A stretch of 12,363 nt of DNA from Actinomycetota bacterium (GTDB taxonomy: Bacteria; Actinomycetota; Humimicrobiia; Humimicrobiales; Humimicrobiaceae), in contig JAQVEM010000030.1 of assembly GCA_028697935.1 (NCBI GenBank), positions 1 through 12,363 of the forward strand, written 5' to 3'. This document shows positions 1 through 6,269 of the stretch, in pieces (position 1 is the first letter of the stretch; the number at the start of each line of letters is the position of its first letter). The notes below the pieces were generated by a model. The model did not search any database. It was not told where the DNA came from and saw only the letters and a list, made by a program, of their open reading frames with translations. Made by a program: the position numbers and the translations under genes.

Positions 1-222
1 ACTGCAGACTATTTATCAAATATTTTAAACAGGATAACGCTACCGGGTGCAATATTTCTTGCAATAATTGCTCTTCTACCGGAAATATTAATTGGTTATA
101 TGAATATACCTTTTAAATTTGGTGGCACATCAATAATTATTGCTGTAGGTGTTGCATTAGAGACAATGAGACAGCTTGAGTCTCAATTAACTATGAGGGA
201 TTATGAAGGATTTTTAAAATGA
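1..222 (+). CDS. secY: Protein translocase subunit SecY, C-terminal fragment
   Basis: The window opens inside this gene; 73 codons remain before TGA. SecY is the channel-forming membrane subunit of the SecYEG translocon, which exports unfolded proteins and inserts membrane proteins. The fragment begins with the family's late periplasmic/TM9-10 region: a hydrophobic stretch around residues 18-34 of the fragment, a GGTS turn, a second hydrophobic segment, and the conserved tail ETMRQLESQLTMRDYEGFLK. This tail is the cytoplasmic end that contacts the ribosome and SecA in known SecY proteins. The stop codon overlaps the adk start as ATGA, as expected for translational coupling in the spc operon. 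Identification is firm, although the start and most of the protein lie outside the window. Confidence 0.97.
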   Translation, partial: TADYLSNILNRITLPGAIFLAIIALLPEILIGYMNIPFKFGGTSIIIAVGVALETMRQLESQLTMRDYEGFLK

Positions 223-851
223 GAATAGTTTTACTGGGCGCACCTGGTGCAGGAAAGGGAACACAGGCAAATAAAATTTCTCATAAATTTAATGTGCCTC
301 ATATATCAACTGGAGATATTTTAAGACATGAGATTAAAAATAGTACAGAACTGGGAAATAAGATATCAAAATATGTTGAGAGTGGGGAGCTGGTTCCGGA
401 TGAATTTATTATTGAGATAATAAAGAATAAAATAAGCAGTGGGCAGTTAGAAAACGGATTTATAATGGATGGTTTCCCCAGAAATTTAAAACAGGCAAAA
501 ATGTTCTCAGAAATGCTCGATGAGCTGGGAATTGAACTGGATAAAGTAATCAATATAGCTGTTAGTGAAGATGAAATTATTAATAGATTAAGTAACAGGA
601 GAATATGCAGTAGTTGTAAAAGTATATATAGTTTTAATAATGATGGTAAATTAGAAAAATGTCCGAAATGTGGTGGCGAACTGTTAAAAAGAAAAGACGA
701 CAGCGCTGAAGTTATCAAAAACAGGCTGGAAGTATATGAAGCTGAAACCAGGCCACTCATTGATTACTACTCTGATAAGGGTCTACTTGTTAATGTTGAT
801 GGCTCAGGCAGTGCAGAGGAAATCACTGAAAGGATATTAAAAGTTTTATGA
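219..851 (+). CDS. adk: Adenylate kinase, long form with four-cysteine lid
   Basis: Adenylate kinase catalyses ATP + AMP = 2 ADP in the cytoplasm. The 210-residue length is typical of the long bacterial form. Visible motifs are the P-loop GAPGAGKGT at residues 7-15, STGD of the AMP site near 30-33, DGFPR at 84-88, and the lid arginines (NRR near 127-128). The lid carries Cys130, Cys133, Cys148 and Cys151 in a CxxC...CxxC arrangement, known from Gram-positive and other adenylate kinases to bind structural zinc. The ATG is preceded by AAGGA eight bases upstream and overlaps the secY stop by four bases. The stop in turn overlaps map by four bases, so secY, adk and map are very probably one transcript with coupled translation. 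Confidence 0.97.
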   Translation: MRIVLLGAPGAGKGTQANKISHKFNVPHISTGDILRHEIKNSTELGNKISKYVESGELVPDEFIIEIIKNKISSGQLENGFIMDGFPRNLKQAKMFSEMLDELGIELDKVINIAVSEDEIINRLSNRRICSSCKSIYSFNNDGKLEKCPKCGGELLKRKDDSAEVIKNRLEVYEAETRPLIDYYSDKGLLVNVDGSGSAEEITERILKVL

Positions 852-1612
852 TAATATGTAAGTCAGCAGACGAAATTAAAGTAATGGAAGAAGCAGGTAA
901 AATAGTAGCCCGCGTTTTTTTGAAAATTGAAGAAGTTATAAAGCCAGGTGTTACTACCGCCTTTTTAGATAAAGTGGCAGAGGAAGCTATACTTAAAGAA
1001 AATGCAATCCCTGCTTTTAAGGGCTATACAGGAAGGTTTGGTAAAAAACCATTTCCAGCCAGTATATGTGCATCTGTTAATGAGGTAGTTGTCCACGGGA
1101 TTCCTGGCAATAGAGTCATAAATGAAGGCGATCTGGTTTCTATAGATATTGGTGTAAAGTTTAAAGGATTTTATGGAGACGCAACCAGGACTTATAAAAT
1201 TGGAAAAGTAAGTAAAATTGCAGAGAAGTTATGGAATGCTACCAGAGAAGCTCTTGATATTGGTATAGAGAAATGCAGAGTAGGTGCAAGATTATCAGAC
1301 ATATCAAATTCAATTGAGAAGAGGGCGTTAGAAGACGGCTTTTCAGTAGTAAAAGATTTTGTTGGTCATGGCATAGGGAGAGATATGCATGAAGATCCTC
1401 AGATATTAAATTATGGACCTCCTGGCCAGGGCCCTGTTTTAAAAGAAGGCATGGTTCTGGCAATAGAGCCTATGTTAAATCAGGGAACCTGCAAAGTGGA
1501 AGTACTAAACGATTTATGGACCGTTGTAACAGAAGATAGAAAACTATCGTGTCATTTTGAGGACACTGTAGCAGTAACAAGTAATGGCCCTTTGATATTA
1601 ACAAGGATTTAA
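848..1612 (+). CDS. map: Methionine aminopeptidase, type I
   Basis: This enzyme removes the initiator methionine from new proteins whose second residue is small. The 254-residue chain has the type I (MetAP1a) pita-bread fold without an N-terminal zinc-finger extension. The metal ligands expected from the E. coli enzyme are all present: Asp100 and Asp111 (SIDIGVKFKGFYGD), His174 (GHGIGRDMHE), Glu207 (AIEPM) and Glu238 (HFEDT). The substrate-site His83 lies in VVHGIP and His181 follows in MHEDP. The ATG overlaps the adk stop by four bases, and a GAAAGGA element lies 13 bases upstream, rather far, so initiation is probably helped by coupling. Many Firmicutes have a small KOW-domain gene between map and infA; none is present here. 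Confidence 0.97.
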   Translation: MIICKSADEIKVMEEAGKIVARVFLKIEEVIKPGVTTAFLDKVAEEAILKENAIPAFKGYTGRFGKKPFPASICASVNEVVVHGIPGNRVINEGDLVSIDIGVKFKGFYGDATRTYKIGKVSKIAEKLWNATREALDIGIEKCRVGARLSDISNSIEKRALEDGFSVVKDFVGHGIGRDMHEDPQILNYGPPGQGPVLKEGMVLAIEPMLNQGTCKVEVLNDLWTVVTEDRKLSCHFEDTVAVTSNGPLILTRI

Positions 1613-1742
1613 GATATAAAATTTAAAACATAAGTATAGATATAAATAATTATTAAAAATTTTATAGACATATTAAAATATTTTTGCTAACCTGATTAGT
1701 TGCGCTATTTTTTATTTTAGGGTGTTAACCGGAGGTTTAAAA
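1613..1742. other. AT-rich spacer between map and infA
   Basis: This is the longest gap in the ribosomal part of the window and holds no ORF I can support. Most of it is almost pure A/T; the last part contains a less AT-rich patch (about 1684-1706), a T-rich run and then the infA ribosome binding site. I see no convincing GC stem followed by a U run, so no intrinsic terminator after map. TTGCTA at 1684 with TATTTT at 1706 is a possible weak promoter, but I would not rely on it. The gap could be the infA leader or a site for start of a downstream sub-operon. Confidence 0.5.
1731..1735 (+). promoter_or_regulatory. Shine-Dalgarno GGAGG that sets the ATT start of infA
   Basis: GGAGG ends seven bases before an in-frame ATT at 1743. 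The only conventional start codon upstream is GTG at 1722, which would put this strong ribosome binding site inside the coding sequence and would have only an AGG directly abutting it. There is no ATG, GTG or TTG between 1725 and 1743. The site therefore decides the start in favour of ATT. Confidence 0.75.
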
Positions 1743-1964
1743 ATTTCTAAAAAAGAGAGTGTAATAGAAGTAGAGGGGACTATTTTAGAAGCGCTCCCAA
1801 ATGCTATGTTTAAGGTTGAACTTGATAATGGCCATAAGGTGCTTGCTCATATTTCAGGGAAAATGAGAATGCATTATATAAAAATTTTACCTGGAGATAG
1901 AGTTAAGGTTGAAATATCACCTTATGATTTGAACAGAGGGAGAATTATTTTTAGGAAAAAATGA
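1743..1964 (+). CDS. infA: Translation initiation factor IF-1, apparent AUU start
   Basis: IF-1 is a small OB-fold protein that binds the ribosomal A site of the 30S subunit and, with IF-2 and IF-3, controls start selection. From ATT the product has 73 residues, one more than the usual 72, and reads (M)SKKESVIEVEGTILEALP, aligning directly with the family N-terminus. The core ALPNAMFKVELDNG, VLAHISGKMRMHYI, LPGDRVKVE and SPYDLNRGRI is fully conserved. A GTG at 1722 would add seven residues (VLTGGLK) encoded by the Shine-Dalgarno region, which has no counterpart in the family. The next in-frame ATG is at residue 22, inside the fold. The ATT start is thus inferred from spacing and family length; the protein identity is certain. 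It is separated from rpmJ by 89 bases that may contain a promoter. Confidence 0.9.
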   Translation: MSKKESVIEVEGTILEALPNAMFKVELDNGHKVLAHISGKMRMHYIKILPGDRVKVEISPYDLNRGRIIFRKK

Positions 1965-1994
1965 TTGATTTAACGCTTTTAATACTTTTATAAT
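1965..1994 (+). promoter_or_regulatory. Possible sigma-70-type promoter upstream of rpmJ
   Basis: Right after the infA stop codon, TTGATT (1965-1970) and a perfect TATAAT (1989-1994) are separated by 18 bases, a workable vegetative promoter spacing. Transcription would start near 2001 and drive rpmJ and the downstream ribosomal genes. The surrounding DNA is AT-rich, so a chance match to the -10 box is quite possible. Confidence 0.4.
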
Positions 1995-2053
1995 ATAAAC
2001 TTAATGTTTTAGGTGTAAAAATAAAATTAGAGGTTGATGGAAAGAGAGAAAAA

Positions 2054-2167
2054 ATGAAAGTAAGACCATCAGTAAAGAAAATATGTAAAAGTTGCAAGAT
2101 TGTAAAAAGAGAAGGGAAAATTATTGTTATCTGTAAGAATCCCCGTCATAAACAAAGACAGGGTTAA
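2054..2167 (+). CDS. rpmJ: 50S ribosomal protein L36, zinc-binding form
   Basis: This 37-codon gene encodes the smallest protein of the large ribosomal subunit, located near the peptidyl transferase side of 23S rRNA. The product starts MKVRPSVKKICKSCKIVKRE and ends with CKNPRHKQRQG. Cys11, Cys14, Cys27 and His32 form the CxxC...C....H zinc ribbon of the C+ form, as opposed to the cysteine-free paralogue found in some bacteria. Length and sequence match the family exactly. The ATG is preceded by purine-rich sequence (GGAAAGAGAG) rather than a strong Shine-Dalgarno. A six-codon open frame just upstream overlaps this ATG. It sits between infA and rpsM, its normal place, and ends 10 bases before rpsM. 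Confidence 0.97.
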   Translation: MKVRPSVKKICKSCKIVKREGKIIVICKNPRHKQRQG

Positions 2168-2177
2168 GGAGGCTTAA

Positions 2178-2552
2178 TTGGTAAGAATTTCAGGTGTAGA
2201 TATTCCAAATGACAAACATATTTGTGTGGCTTTAACTTATATATTTGGGATAGGCAGATCAACAGCAGATAAAATACTGGAAGAATTAAATATTGATAAG
2301 AACATTAAAGCCAGAGATCTCAGTGAGGATGAATTAATAAAGATACGAGAATATATAGAAAATAATTATACGATAGAAGGGGATCTCAGGAGAGAAATAA
2401 ATCAAAATATAAAAAGATTAATTGAAATAAATTCTTACAGGGGTATCAGGCATAAAAGAGGATTACCGGTTAGAGGGCAAAGGACCCATACCAATGCCAG
2501 AACTAGAAAAGGTAAAAGAAGAAGTGTTGGAATAAAGAAGGGAAAACCTTAA
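2178..2552 (+). CDS. rpsM: 30S ribosomal protein S13, TTG start
   Basis: S13 sits in the head of the 30S subunit, contacts the P-site tRNA and forms bridges to the 50S subunit. The 124-residue product shows the family's N-terminus VRISGVDIP, the helix-two-turn-helix segment around TYIFGIGRSTADKIL, EGDLRREINQNIKRL, and the signature SYRGIRHKRGLPVRGQRTHTNARTRKG followed by a basic tail. The start is TTG, fixed by a strong AAGGAGG that overlaps the rpmJ stop and ends five bases upstream, and by the exact fit of the N-terminus to the family. Together with rpsK, rpsD, rpoA and rplQ it forms the classic alpha-operon order. Confidence 0.97.
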   Translation: MVRISGVDIPNDKHICVALTYIFGIGRSTADKILEELNIDKNIKARDLSEDELIKIREYIENNYTIEGDLRREINQNIKRLIEINSYRGIRHKRGLPVRGQRTHTNARTRKGKRRSVGIKKGKP

Positions 2553-2573
2553 AAAAACTTACGGGAGGCGAAC

Positions 2574-2972
2574 TTGGCGAAGAAAACTATTGGTAAAAAA
2601 AGAATAAAAAGTAGAGAAAGAAAGAATATACCCTATGGTATTGCACATATCCAGTCTACTTTTAATAATACAATTGTAAATATTACAGATTTAAATGGTA
2701 ATACTATTGCATGGGGTAGTGCAGGAGGTCAGGGTTTCAAGGGTTCAAGAAAAAGCACGCCCTTTGCTGCTCAGGTAACTGCCACGGCGGTAGCCAGGGC
2801 TGCGAAAGACCATGGAGTTACGAGAGTTGATGTCAGGGTTAAAGGCGTGGGTTCAGGAAGAGAAACTGCTGTAAGGTCTCTTCAGGCAGCAGGCTTAGAG
2901 ATTGGTAATATAATAGATGTAACACCAGTACCGCACAATGGATGCAGACCTCCCAAAAGAAGAAGAGTTTAA
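2574..2972 (+). CDS. rpsK: 30S ribosomal protein S11, TTG start
   Basis: S11 lies on the 30S platform next to the mRNA exit and the Shine-Dalgarno helix, partnering S6/S18 and S7. The 132-residue product has the expected motifs: GIAHIQSTFNNTIVNITD, SAGGQGFKGSRKSTPFAAQ, VRVKGVGSGRETAVRSLQAAGLE and the basic C-terminus PHNGCRPPKRRRV. The TTG start gives (M)AKKTIGKKRI and is preceded by GGGAGG with five bases in between. It follows rpsM after a short gap of about 20 bases. Nothing unusual apart from the non-ATG start. Confidence 0.97.
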   Translation: MAKKTIGKKRIKSRERKNIPYGIAHIQSTFNNTIVNITDLNGNTIAWGSAGGQGFKGSRKSTPFAAQVTATAVARAAKDHGVTRVDVRVKGVGSGRETAVRSLQAAGLEIGNIIDVTPVPHNGCRPPKRRRV

Positions 2973-3000
2973 AGAAGTTTTAAATAAGGAGTAACTATAG

Positions 3001-3630
3001 ATGATAACAAGCAAAGAATCTGCTTGCAAGCAGTGCAGAAGAGAAAAAGAAAAATTATTTTTAAAAGGTCAGAGATGTTTTTCAGATAAGTGTGTTTTTG
3101 AAAAAAAACCTTACGTTCCGGGTCAGAGAGCTAAAAGAAGACTTGTGGAAACGGAGTATTATAACCAGCTTAGAGAAAAACAAAAAGCAAAAAGATACTA
3201 TGGAGTACTGGAGCGACAGTTTAGAAATTATTATAAAAAATCTGTAAAGAAAAAAGGAATAGCCGGGGAAAATTTACTTAAATTTCTTGAAACAAGACTT
3301 GATAGCGTTCTTTATATGATGGGGTTTGCTATTTCAAGAGCGCAGGCAAAGCAGTTGATTACACATGGGCATGTTAGAGTTAACGGAAAAAAAGTTGATA
3401 GGCCTTCATACCAGCTCAAAGAAGGAGACGAGGTAAGTATAGCAGAATCCAGCAAAGAAATATTACCGGTTATTGAAGCAAAAGAAAGCGGAGCAAGTCT
3501 TACCATACCCGGATATCTCGAAGTTGATCTTGATAATTTAAGAGGCAGACTTTTAAGGTATCCTGAACGTGATGAAATTAAAGTTCCTATCAACGAACAG
3601 GTGATAATTGAGCTTTATTCTAAATACTAA
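3001..3630 (+). CDS. rpsD: 30S ribosomal protein S4, four-cysteine form
   Basis: S4 is a primary 16S rRNA binder that nucleates 30S assembly, and in some bacteria it represses translation of its own operon. The 209-residue product contains an N-terminal metal site with Cys9, Cys12, Cys26 and Cys31, as in the zinc-binding S4 of Thermus. It is followed by YVPGQRAKRR and LREKQKAKRYYGVLERQFRNYY, then the S4 RNA-binding domain around residues 96-160 (LETRLDSVLYMMGFA, RAQAKQLITHGHVRVNGKKVD). The C-terminus INEQVIIELYSKY is typical. The very N-terminus, MITSKESA, lacks the usual RYxGP lead-in, a minor divergence. AAGGAG lies nine bases before the ATG. Keeping rpsD here matches Clostridia-like and proteobacterial operons but not Bacilli. 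Confidence 0.96.
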   Translation: MITSKESACKQCRREKEKLFLKGQRCFSDKCVFEKKPYVPGQRAKRRLVETEYYNQLREKQKAKRYYGVLERQFRNYYKKSVKKKGIAGENLLKFLETRLDSVLYMMGFAISRAQAKQLITHGHVRVNGKKVDRPSYQLKEGDEVSIAESSKEILPVIEAKESGASLTIPGYLEVDLDNLRGRLLRYPERDEIKVPINEQVIIELYSKY

Positions 3631-3651
3631 TTAATACTAAATTAGTACTAA
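3625..3651 (+). repeat. Three TACTAA direct repeats spaced 10 and 11 bases
   Basis: TACTAA occurs at 3625-3630 (overlapping the rpsD stop), 3635-3640 and 3646-3651, so the units start one helical turn apart. The last copy is the right half of a 10-base perfect palindrome, TTAGTACTAA (3642-3651). The location is the 66-base rpsD-rpoA gap. In AT-rich DNA such short repeats can arise by chance, and I know of no factor recognising them here. Confidence 0.4.
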
Positions 3652-3696
3652 GTAATATGAATTCTATTGATTTTTCTTTTAGGAGGTAGATATAAA

Positions 3697-4632
3697 TTGC
3701 TAAAAATGCATAAACCGGGTGTTAGCGTTCAGCATAAAGATGATTTTTCTGGTGAATTTATTATAGAGCCATTAGAAAGAGGTTTTGGTCATACTCTTGG
3801 TAATTCAATAAGAAGGGTATTGCTTTCATCTATAGAAGGTGTAGGGATTACAAGTATTAGAATTGATGAAATCATGCACGAATTTTCAACTCTTGATGGA
3901 ATGAAGGAAGACATACTGGAATTTATAGCAAATCTAAAAGGAGTTGTTTTTAGAATGGAATGTGATGAACCCGTAATTTTAAAACTTGAAAAAAAAGGAC
4001 CGGCTACTGTAAAAGCTTCAGACATAAGCCTTACTTCCGATGTTGAAATAATTAATCCTGATGAATATATCTGTACCCTTACAAAGAAGGGTAAATTAAA
4101 TGCTGAAATAAGGGTTGAGAAGGGCAAAGGATATAGAACAGCTGAAGAAAATGCAGCAGAAGGAGAACCTATAGGAGTAATACCTGTTGATACAATTTTT
4201 TCACCGGTAAAACTGGTTCAGTTTAAAGTGGAAGATACCAGAGTTGGCCAGGTGACTGACTTTGACAGGCTTTCTATAAACATTCAAACTAATGGCAGCA
4301 TTAAACCCGAGGATGCTTTAAGTCAGGCATCTAAAATTATTAATGATTACATGTTACTTCTTATAGATCTTTCCGAAAGAGCAGATAAGGATGAACCCAT
4401 ATTTGAAGAGATTGAGAAAGAAGATAAAAGCAAGGAGTACCCTTCAATTGAAGAACTGGAGCTTTCTGTGAGAGCATATAATTGTCTTAAAAGAGAAGGA
4501 ATTAATACAGTAGATAAGTTACTGGAATATACTGAAGATGAGCTTATGGATATAAGGAATTTTGGTCAGAAATCTTTTCAGGAAGTAAAAGATAAAATGA
4601 AGGAACTCGGTCTATCTTTTAAACAAAAATAA
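3697..4632 (+). CDS. rpoA: DNA-directed RNA polymerase subunit alpha, TTG start
   Basis: The alpha subunit dimerises to start RNA polymerase assembly, and its C-terminal domain contacts UP elements and activators. The N-terminal domain shows FIIEPLERGFGHTLGNSIRR and VLLSSIEGVGITSIRI, and later VGQVTDFDRLSINIQTNGSI. An acidic linker (around DKDEPIFEEIEKEDK) leads to the C-terminal domain at about residues 249-311, with the helix-hairpin-helix LSVRAYNCLKREGI and IRNFGQKSFQEVK. TTG at 3697 is chosen because AGGAGG (3681-3686) lies ten bases upstream, giving 311 residues. ATG at 3706 would leave 19 bases to the Shine-Dalgarno and is less likely. An earlier TTG at 3667 would place the ribosome binding site inside the gene and is rejected. 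Confidence 0.95.
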   Translation: MLKMHKPGVSVQHKDDFSGEFIIEPLERGFGHTLGNSIRRVLLSSIEGVGITSIRIDEIMHEFSTLDGMKEDILEFIANLKGVVFRMECDEPVILKLEKKGPATVKASDISLTSDVEIINPDEYICTLTKKGKLNAEIRVEKGKGYRTAEENAAEGEPIGVIPVDTIFSPVKLVQFKVEDTRVGQVTDFDRLSINIQTNGSIKPEDALSQASKIINDYMLLLIDLSERADKDEPIFEEIEKEDKSKEYPSIEELELSVRAYNCLKREGINTVDKLLEYTEDELMDIRNFGQKSFQEVKDKMKELGLSFKQK

Positions 4633-4652
4633 CAGACAGGGGAGATAGGATT

Positions 4653-5009
4653 ATGGTAGTACCTAAAAAAGGCAGAAGGCTGGGTGGGGATAGCAGCCAC
4701 CAAAAAGCAATTATGAGAAATTTAACTATTTCGTTATTTGATAATGGCGAGATTGTAACAACACAGGCAAAAGCCAGATATTTAAAAAGTTTTGTTGATA
4801 AATTAATAACAATATCCAAGAAAGATAATCTTGCTGCCAGAAGGAGATGTATAGAGCTGCTTGGCAATACTGAAGTTGTGCAGAAATTATTTAATGAGAT
4901 ATCTCCCGGCATGTATGATAGGTCCAGTGGGTTTACTAGAATTATTAAGTATAAGAACAGGGCAGGAGATGGTGCTCCACTTGTGATAGTGAAATTACTT
5001 AAAAAATAA
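4653..5009 (+). CDS. rplQ: 50S ribosomal protein L17
   Basis: L17 binds 23S rRNA near the polypeptide exit tunnel. The 118-residue product has the family landmarks GRRLGGDSSHQKAIMRNLTI near residues 8-27, ITTQAKARYLKSFVDKLIT-like core (here IVTTQAKARYL), ARRRCIELL, and the C-terminal block SGFTRIIKYKNRAGDGAPLVIVKL. GGGGAG ends eight bases before the ATG. It ends the alpha-operon block. In Bacillus subtilis the next genes are the ECF transporter genes and then truA; here truA follows directly after 44 bases, with no transporter genes. Confidence 0.97.
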   Translation: MVVPKKGRRLGGDSSHQKAIMRNLTISLFDNGEIVTTQAKARYLKSFVDKLITISKKDNLAARRRCIELLGNTEVVQKLFNEISPGMYDRSSGFTRIIKYKNRAGDGAPLVIVKLLKK

Positions 5010-5053
5010 ACCGGGTTCTGTTATTTTGAAAAGTATAAAATCACACTGCAGAT

Positions 5054-5797
5054 ATGGTAAATAATTATATGGCAGTTATAGAATATGATGGGACTGGTTA
5101 TAGTGGATTTCAGGTACAACCCGGTAATGTCAATACTATACAGGGTTGTCTGACAGAAGTTTTATCAAAAATATTAAAAGAAAAAATTGATTTAAAATAT
5201 GCAGGAAGAACTGATGCAGGGGTTCATGCCACGCATCAGGTAGTAAATTTTTATACCAGTACAGAACCGGACATTTATAGAGTAAAGTGGTCTATTAATA
5301 GTCTGCTTCCTGATGATATAGTTGTTAAGGAAATAAAGAAGGTAAGTCCTTTATTTGATGCAAGGCGGGATGCAGTTTTAAGAGAATACAGTTATTATGT
5401 AGTTAATAAAGAATATCAAAGTGTTTTTTTGAAAAAATATAGTATTCTTGTAAATAAGAAACTAAACATAAAACTAATTAAAAAGGCTGCAAAAATGTTT
5501 GTTGGCCAGAAAGATTTTGGGTCTTTTTGTAACCCCGAATGTCTTAAGGGTAATACAATAAGGAAAGTGTTTAGATTTACAGTTAGAAAAACAGAAGACG
5601 ATTTGATTATTTTTAAAGTAGCTGCAAATTCTTTTTTATATAATATGGTTAGAATTCTGGTAGGAACACTGCTCGAGGTAGGCAGCGGAAAGAGAGATCT
5701 AACAAGTATAGAAGTAGCATTAAAGGAAAGAAATAGAAACCTTGCCGGTAGTATAGTACCTGCAAAAGGTTTATTTCTTACAGGAGTTGAATATTAA
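5054..5797 (+). CDS. truA: tRNA pseudouridine(38-40) synthase TruA
   Basis: TruA converts uridines 38, 39 and 40 of the tRNA anticodon arm to pseudouridine. The 247-residue length is normal. The N-terminus reads MAVIEYDGTGYSGFQVQPG, and the catalytic aspartate is Asp54 in the invariant AGRTDAGVHA. Later conserved blocks are FDARRDAVLREYSYYV, the GQKDFGSFCN segment and FLYNMVRILVGTLLEVG, ending with VPAKGLFLTGVEY. I use ATG 5054, which gives the usual few residues before the first strand; ATG 5069 is a possible alternative. Neither has a strong Shine-Dalgarno, so the start is less sure than the identity. It lies 15 bases before rplM, the usual truA-rplM-rpsI arrangement of Firmicutes. Confidence 0.95.
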   Translation: MVNNYMAVIEYDGTGYSGFQVQPGNVNTIQGCLTEVLSKILKEKIDLKYAGRTDAGVHATHQVVNFYTSTEPDIYRVKWSINSLLPDDIVVKEIKKVSPLFDARRDAVLREYSYYVVNKEYQSVFLKKYSILVNKKLNIKLIKKAAKMFVGQKDFGSFCNPECLKGNTIRKVFRFTVRKTEDDLIIFKVAANSFLYNMVRILVGTLLEVGSGKRDLTSIEVALKERNRNLAGSIVPAKGLFLTGVEY

Positions 5798-5812
5798 GTA
5801 GCGGGAGGAATT

Positions 5813-6256
5813 ATGGTAAATGTAGGAATTAAAACATACAATTTAAAGAAAGAAGAAATTGAAAGAAAATGGTATCTGATTGATGCAAAGAATAAAAATC
5901 TTGGAAGACTCTGCACGGAAGTTGCAAAGATATTAAGAGGTAAAAATAAACCTTCTTTTACGCCGCATCTTGACTGTGGAGATTATGTAGTTATTATAAA
6001 TGCTGATAAGATAAAAGTTACAGGTAATAAATTAGAGGATAAAAAATATTACAGGCATTCTGGATATGTAGGTAATCTTAAGGTTACAGACCTCGAAAAA
6101 ATGCTGGAAAAATCACCGGAATTTGTTATAAGAAATGCGGTAAAGGGAATGTTGCCACACAATACCCTTGGGAGAAAAATGATAAAAAAATTAAAAATAT
6201 ATAGAGGTGAAGAAAATAAACACAGTGCTCAGAAACCTCAAAAAATAGATTTGTAA
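5813..6256 (+). CDS. rplM: 50S ribosomal protein L13
   Basis: L13 is an early-assembly protein of the large subunit. The 147-residue product has a slightly extended N-terminus (MVNVGIKTYNLKKEEIERKW) leading to the conserved WYLIDAKNKNLGRLCTEVAK. The blocks LRGKNKPSFTPHLDCGDYVV, KYYRHSGYVG, the characteristic AVKGMLPHNTLGRKM and the tail KLKIYRGEENKHSAQKPQ follow. The ATG has GGGAGG four bases upstream, which is close but workable. It is followed by rpsI 13 bases downstream; rplM-rpsI is a near-universal bacterial pair. Confidence 0.97.
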   Translation: MVNVGIKTYNLKKEEIERKWYLIDAKNKNLGRLCTEVAKILRGKNKPSFTPHLDCGDYVVIINADKIKVTGNKLEDKKYYRHSGYVGNLKVTDLEKMLEKSPEFVIRNAVKGMLPHNTLGRKMIKKLKIYRGEENKHSAQKPQKIDL

Positions 6257-6269
6257 AAGGAGAAATAAT

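Noticed and set aside
299..760. Long open frame on the minus strand within adk
   Set aside because: It is antisense to an unmistakable adenylate kinase; its leucine/serine-rich composition is what reverse-strand reading of AT-rich coding DNA produces, and it has no recognisable motif.
1655..1685. Inverted repeat of A and T runs in the map-infA spacer
   Set aside because: The arms are almost pure A/T with mismatches and bulges; expected by chance in such sequence and too weak for a terminator.
1722..1742. GTG 1722 as the infA start
   Set aside because: It would place the strong GGAGG inside the coding region, lacks a spaced Shine-Dalgarno of its own and adds seven residues not seen in the IF-1 family.
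3667..3696. TTG 3667 as the rpoA start
   Set aside because: The ribosome binding site AGGAGG would be internal and encode Gly-Gly-Arg; TTG 3697 is properly spaced and fits the family N-terminus.
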